From positions 12,682,244 through 12,746,243 of the forward strand of contig NC_040028.1 of the NCBI RefSeq assembly GCF_000972845.2: 64,000 nucleotides of DNA, in the 5' to 3' direction. Below are positions 60,601 through 64,000 of the stretch, one piece after another. Within the stretch, counting starts at the first letter, position 1. Every line of letters begins with the position of its first letter. The translations under genes and the position numbers were made by a program. The notes under the pieces were generated by a model. That model made no database searches, was not told the DNA's origin, and worked only from the letters and a program-made list of their open reading frames with translations. The stretch is from Larimichthys crocea. Taxonomy: Eukaryota; Chordata; Actinopteri; Sciaenidae.

Positions 60601-63226
60601 CAGTTATCACATACTCAGTTACTCCACCGGCATCTTATCCAGACTGATATGTTCTAACTCGCTCCACGTTTATTCTTGGTCTGACTGTGATAACTCACAG
60701 GGTGGGACTGAGATAGTGGCTTTGAGTCACAGCAGCACTGGTTCAGTCCTCTCTGTCATCCCTCACATTTGACTGGAAGCAGCAGTGATGACAACATCCT
60801 GAGTGAGTCTGTGGAGCCTCAGACTTGATGACTATTCTTAACCTGTGGGTCTGGGTCTCTCCCACTGGGACTCATGACTCCAACACTTAACCACAGCAGT
60901 ACAGTCATCAGTTCAACCACACTTTTAGGACATATACTATATACATATACTATTGATTAATGCAGCTTTAAGTGTAGCACTCGAGTAGTGTCCTCAGCCA
61001 CGTGTACTACCTAGTATAAAAAATGTACTCACAGTGTGGGTTGTAGCAGTACACATCCCATCTCTCACTTTTGTTCAGCCTGTATCCGTAGTCGACGATG
61101 CCAACCTTTCCAAAGCCACAGTTTACGCCAGCTTTGACGATGGGGTAGCCGACACGTCCTTTGTCAAACCACCCAGCTGCACACACATGGAAACCTGAAC
61201 AAGAGCAGAAAAATGAGTTTTATGCAACAATATGTTGATAATCAAGTGTCCTTCCAACCACAGAGAAGCTTTTCTTTCAACTCCACCAACAGGCCAGCCT
61301 CAGGCCTCACAAGATGTTTGTTATTTTGTTGTTTCTTTGTATTTGTGGAGACAGAAAGAGTTCACAATCAGAGTTACAATCAGCAGTCTCCAGCCAGAGC
61401 AGCCCAGATAAAAGAGGGACCTCCTAGGTAGACTGCTATGGGGAAACTCAGCTGACAGGGAGGTAGATCATAATGCCAGAGCGAGGGGCAGGATTCAATC
61501 TCTGTGCCAAGGGAGCAGTTATATTATCCCCCACATGATGGTGTTCACAGACCTTTACGATACTTTAGGGGCTGTTTAAAATTTGGCAAAGAGCAGAGCG
61601 TTTGTGGAAAAAAGTGTTTCACTCACTGCTTCTCACTGACCTTTACCCTGTGAACATATGAACCTCTTTTCCTACATGTTGAAAGCATTCCAAGTGGGTC
61701 GAGAGCTGTATCGCTACTGTTACATCAGATGTGATGTTTCATGGGAGACAGGTAAGGTAAACACAGCCCGCTCTGCCTCCAGCTGGTGAACTGGATTGAT
61801 GTAGAGATAGTGTCACATTAATGGGTCAAACAGCTCTGTGACTCATGGGAACTAGTGTTGGCGATGATGAAACAGTACACCTTGAGCGAGTTATGATGAG
61901 TTATGATCCATACACTGTAGTAAGTAGTGAGTAAATCTTCCCTGGCAGGAGCTCTTCACGTGTGTGGTTGGTGAGTTTGTGTGTAAGCCGCTGCAGACCT
62001 ATTTTACGAGCTGCCTCCAGTTGTTCATAAGTGGCCAGGCTCCCTCCCTCGTATTTGCAGACAGCTTTGGCCTCTTTATACGTCAGCTGGTATCTCCCTT
62101 TGCGCGATTCCCGGTGATAGACTCCAGCTGCTTGTTCTGTAAAAGAGAGAGACAACAACAACAAAAAAAAGCTACTACCACCATCTAAAGCCAAGAAGAG
62201 ACATGGATGAGGGTGGATGTCTGCGCTTTTGTGGTGACTCCAGGATTTTCTAACACACGACTGCAGCTACAGCCGAGCACGTGACAACGTTTTAGAGAAA
62301 ACGTTGAGAGAAAAGAACTGTGTGACATTTTTGGATGTCCACCAACAACAGGATCACTTGCTCCCTGGCCTCCTCAGTGTGGGGTCCTCTGCTGATCCTG
62401 TTTTGCCTTCACGCATGCATGACTGCAAGACTAGGCAGCGAGCCCACAGAATTTAGCCTCAAGTTGATATTTTGATGAATGCTTTTACACTAATTAAACC
62501 CTCATACTCACTTGTCCTTCATACCAGCAACAGAAAACAGCTTTTCAAAAGAAGCAAGAAAAGATGGAGAACTCTGAGCACTTCCAAACGCAACATAGAA
62601 CAGCAGGAGTATGAAATAATAGAAAATGATGCATATGGATCAGGTCAGGCGAGGTCATTAGCCCACTGTTCTGGTATTTCCCCTCTCACTTTGTAAAAAT
62701 ACACAGTGGCTTTCATAAAGTGAGAGTCAGAGGTGTGTGTATGGGAACTGTCTGACTTACAGTGTATCTCAGTAGACATGTGTGTATACATGTTGGTTAA
62801 ACTAGCTTTCCTGTGATCTGTTTGTATCTTGGAAGGCTCTCAGATGAAGTCATTCCCCCGTGTTTACTGGCTCCACGCAGGACTAACTCAGACAGGTCAT
62901 AAACATGCAGTTTGGCTGCTGGTTAATCCTCCTTACTCCTCACTATGTGCCTTTATGTTATGTGGCAAAAGTATGTTACTCCTGACGCCACTTAAGACAT
63001 GTATTAATAACTTTAAAGCTGCAGATCACAACACATATATCGATCAACTTCACAACAATCAGAACAAAGTTTGTTTCTAGCTACAAACGAAGAAAAAAGA
63101 AAGAAAAACAAAAGTCAGTTATTTACCGAGCCATATAGAGTTATGAAATATTCCGTTCTTGAAGCCCCATGCGTGCGCCTCCTTCAGCAGGAGCCCGAGA
63201 GTCCAGATGAGGAAAAAGACGCGCAT
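54605..63226 (-). CDS. tnfaip6: tnfaip6 (TSG-6)
   Basis: Secreted hyaluronan-binding protein that transfers inter-alpha-inhibitor heavy chains to hyaluronan and restrains inflammation. Six exons (- strand): 63226-63127, 62136-61999, 61194-61033, 56136-55908, 54849-54809, 54702-54605. Phases agree; 255 residues against 277 in human. A signal peptide ([19 protein letters not shown]) and [14 protein letters not shown] precede the Link module in exons 2-3, with four cysteines (AVCKY, HVCAA, VNCGF, VYCYN). The CUB domain in exons 4-6 has its four cysteines (KECGG, QICSW, TACLA, FCGD) and the calcium-site-like [11 protein letters not shown]. The C-terminal tail after the CUB domain (NASLFS) is shorter than in mammals. 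AATAAA signals lie at about 54,477-54,492 and 54,050-54,062. In human it neighbours rif1, so the locus is conserved. Confidence 0.95.
55235..55395. repeat. Interspersed repeat, inverted copy of 9.9 kb
   Basis: Shares CAGCAGAGACTTTCCAGTGA, ACCCTGACTCAGTGTGACCT and TTTCATGTCAAAATGGCTGC with the block at 9,890-10,005, in reverse orientation. It sits in the tnfaip6 intron between exons 4 and 5. Confidence 0.6.
57035..57235. repeat. Interspersed repeat, copy of 12.1 kb
   Basis: Shares GAAACTGGATCATATTTT, GTTTTCTGGTTTTCCC and CTAATGTTAGCTCAGTTTGT with 12,125-12,300. Intronic in tnfaip6. Confidence 0.65.
57588..57700 (+). repeat. tRNA-derived SINE relic
   Basis: TTTAGCTCAGTTGGTACAGC resembles a tRNA A box (TAGCTCAGTTGGTAGAGC). 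CATCTCTCTCTCCCCACATT and CTGTCAAAATAAAG follow, the usual 3' body of a teleost SINE. The B-box portion is deleted, so this is not a functional tRNA gene. Confidence 0.7.
58425..58610 (+). repeat. Fish interspersed repeat (CATTCACCCATTCACAC), copy 2
   Basis: TAAATGGACTGTACTTATAT, CACTCAAAGCGCTCTACACT, CATTCACCCATTCACACACA and GGCTGCCATGCAAGGTGCCA. This is a longer version of the repeat at 51,955. Confidence 0.75.
59020..59125 (-). repeat. SINE-like repeat (TATAGCCCAAAGTCAC family), copy 3
   Basis: Reverse complement of the block at 12,540-12,610: GTCTAAGGACAGAGGGTGTC, CTGTACAGATTGTAAAGCCC, ATAAAATTGAATTGAATT. Confidence 0.75.
59330..59530 (+). mobile_element. LINE reverse-transcriptase fragment
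   Basis: Plus-strand frame reads [23 protein letters not shown], the conserved 'FEKLVxxHI...LDPxQFAYR' region of fish non-LTR RTs. Short and isolated in the tnfaip6 intron. Confidence 0.65.
59705..60441. mobile_element. Non-autonomous hAT element
   Basis: Left end TAGGGGTCGGGAACCTTTTT, right end GGTTGCCGACCCCAG, with subterminal AGAGCCA-type repeats (GAGAGCCATGAAAGCCACAT; GAGCCACATCTGGCTCGCGA). Flanking 8-bp repeats CTTTAAAC (59,697) and CTTTAAAA (60,442) match at seven of eight. Related to the nested element at 27.7 kb. Intronic in tnfaip6. Confidence 0.85.
60450..61030. other. tnfaip6 intron, no feature seen
   Basis: Between the hAT element and tnfaip6 exon 3. No coding or repeat signature that I can support. 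The same holds for most of introns 1 and 2 (61,195-61,998 and 62,137-63,126). Confidence 0.5.
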
Positions 63227-63279
63227 CCTGCGACCGTCAGTGCGCAGCTGCTCTGCTCTGCTCTGCGCTGCTGCGCCGC

Positions 63280-63280
<1 letters not shown>

Positions 63281-63320
<40 letters not shown>
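63281..63320 (-). repeat. (CAG)n trinucleotide tract at the tnfaip6 start site
   Basis: Thirteen CTG units on the + strand, preceded by imperfect CTGCTCTG/GCCGCC variants from about 63,245. On the tnfaip6 strand this is a CAG/GCA run immediately downstream of the TATA box and 55 bp upstream of the ATG. Confidence 0.9.
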
Positions 63321-63324
<4 letters not shown>

Positions 63325-63328
63325 TATA
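63321..63328 (-). promoter_or_regulatory. tnfaip6: tnfaip6 TATA box
   Basis: TATAAAAG on the - strand, in the context CACATATAAAAGCAGCAG, about 95 bp upstream of the start codon. The expected transcription start, 25-30 bp downstream, would fall within the CAG run, giving a 5' UTR of about 70 nt. A TATA promoter suits an inducible gene such as tnfaip6. Confidence 0.65.
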
Positions 63329-63729
63329 TGTGACGAGGAGACTGACTGCTGACTACTGACCCCTGCTGCCAGCAACACAGGGGGAGATCCACTGATTGTA
63401 CAGGAACTGTGACTCACAAGAGTCTGGTCACTGACAGGACGTCTAGTTTTACTTTCAGTTTATATTTCAGTGATAAACACTGAACTTTATTTGTCTGTAA
63501 AGCCCCCAGTTTGAGTATAGTGTAAAAGAAAATGCCAGCTATGGTTGTCAGAATTTGAAGGTAATAATCTGGTATAACCTTTTCTAATGTTACAGTAATA
63601 GGATATTAGTATTATTTTACAGTTAAGGTTGGCGTTTTGTTCCATATTTGAACATGTAAATATATCAAAAGATGTAATTGACATGAAAATACCATATGAA
63701 TGGTGTATAAAAGCGACACACAGCGTGGG

Positions 63730-64000
63730 TTCCGGAACCAGTTTCCTTGAGAGGGGCTGGACGCTCTACCACTCTGGAGTTGCCCCCAGCGAGAGGCGCA
63801 GAGCGGGGGTGGGAATGCTTGTTTCCCCCCGGCTCGGCGCCTGTACGTTGGGGTTCACCCCGGTGGACGAGAGGGTAGCCTCCCTTCACCTTAGGGTGGG
63901 GGGACGGGTCCTGACTGTCGTCTGTGCCTATGCACCGAATGGCAGCTCAGAGTACCCACCCTTTCTGTTCCGTTCCTCCATGGTGGTTGCGGAGGCAAAG
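63730..64000 (+). mobile_element. LINE endonuclease fragment, cut by window end
   Basis: Plus-strand frames read LRGGVGMLV-like (AQSGGGNACF, frameshifted), then FTPVDERVASLHLRVGGRVL and TVVCAYAPNGSSEYPPF, the APE-type endonuclease region of a non-LTR retrotransposon ('VSAYGPNSSSEYPAF' type). Continues beyond the window. 63,420-63,729 is intergenic with nothing recognised. Confidence 0.75.

Noticed and set aside
63071..63417. Poly-alanine and poly-leucine open frames
   Set aside because: They come from the CTG/CAG tract in the tnfaip6 5' region; exon 1 of tnfaip6 explains the strand.

Overview
The window looks like nuclear DNA of a ray-finned (teleost) fish. It has multi-exon vertebrate genes with GT/AG introns, many fish-type LINE, hAT, Tc1-like and PIF/Harbinger relics, SINE-like repeats, (TG)n, (TA)n and (GATA)n microsatellites, and 10-base N gaps. 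Four protein-coding genes can be recognised.

Layout. (1) 2,148-4,532, + strand: the large proline-rich last exon of raph1 (lamellipodin), recognisable to its C-terminus but broken by many frameshifts, followed by its 3' UTR. (2) 10,873-20,563, - strand: a 14-exon gene encoding a short collagen. It has a signal peptide, a proline-rich attachment domain (PRAD) and a C-terminal domain resembling COLQ, the collagen tail of acetylcholinesterase. One intron holds a LINE split by a 2.85-kb palindromic PIF/Harbinger element. (3) 25,619-43,598, - strand: rif1. I could place 34 coding exons with consistent phases (2,467 codons), including a 3,165-bp exon. Its 3' UTR reaches about 24,968 and its GC-rich promoter lies near 45,100. 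(4) 54,605-63,226, - strand: tnfaip6 (TSG-6), six exons, with Link and CUB domains complete. In human, rif1 and tnfaip6 are neighbours on 2q23, so this looks like conserved synteny.

Between rif1 and tnfaip6 (43.6-51.1 kb) the rif1 5' region recurs in alternating orientation: original, inverted, original again, then inverted exons 1-6 after an N gap. One fold-back point at 47,806 is an exact palindrome. The copies differ mainly by small indels and lie next to an N gap. I read this mostly as a long-read or gap-filling artefact, perhaps over a real inverted duplication. The frameshifted raph1 exon also lies close to an N gap, while rif1, the COLQ-like gene and tnfaip6 read cleanly.

The rest is intron and intergenic DNA rich in mobile-element relics. 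Best resolved are a hAT element with 8-bp target duplications at 27.3-29.2 kb that contains a minisatellite into which a second hAT has inserted, a third hAT at 59.7-60.4 kb, a MITE at 6.7-7.0 kb and a 1.4-kb, 20-bp-unit minisatellite at 52.6-54.0 kb. The genes do not form a pathway: lamellipodin acts in actin-based protrusion, the COLQ-like collagen and TSG-6 are extracellular, and RIF1 controls replication timing and DNA repair.
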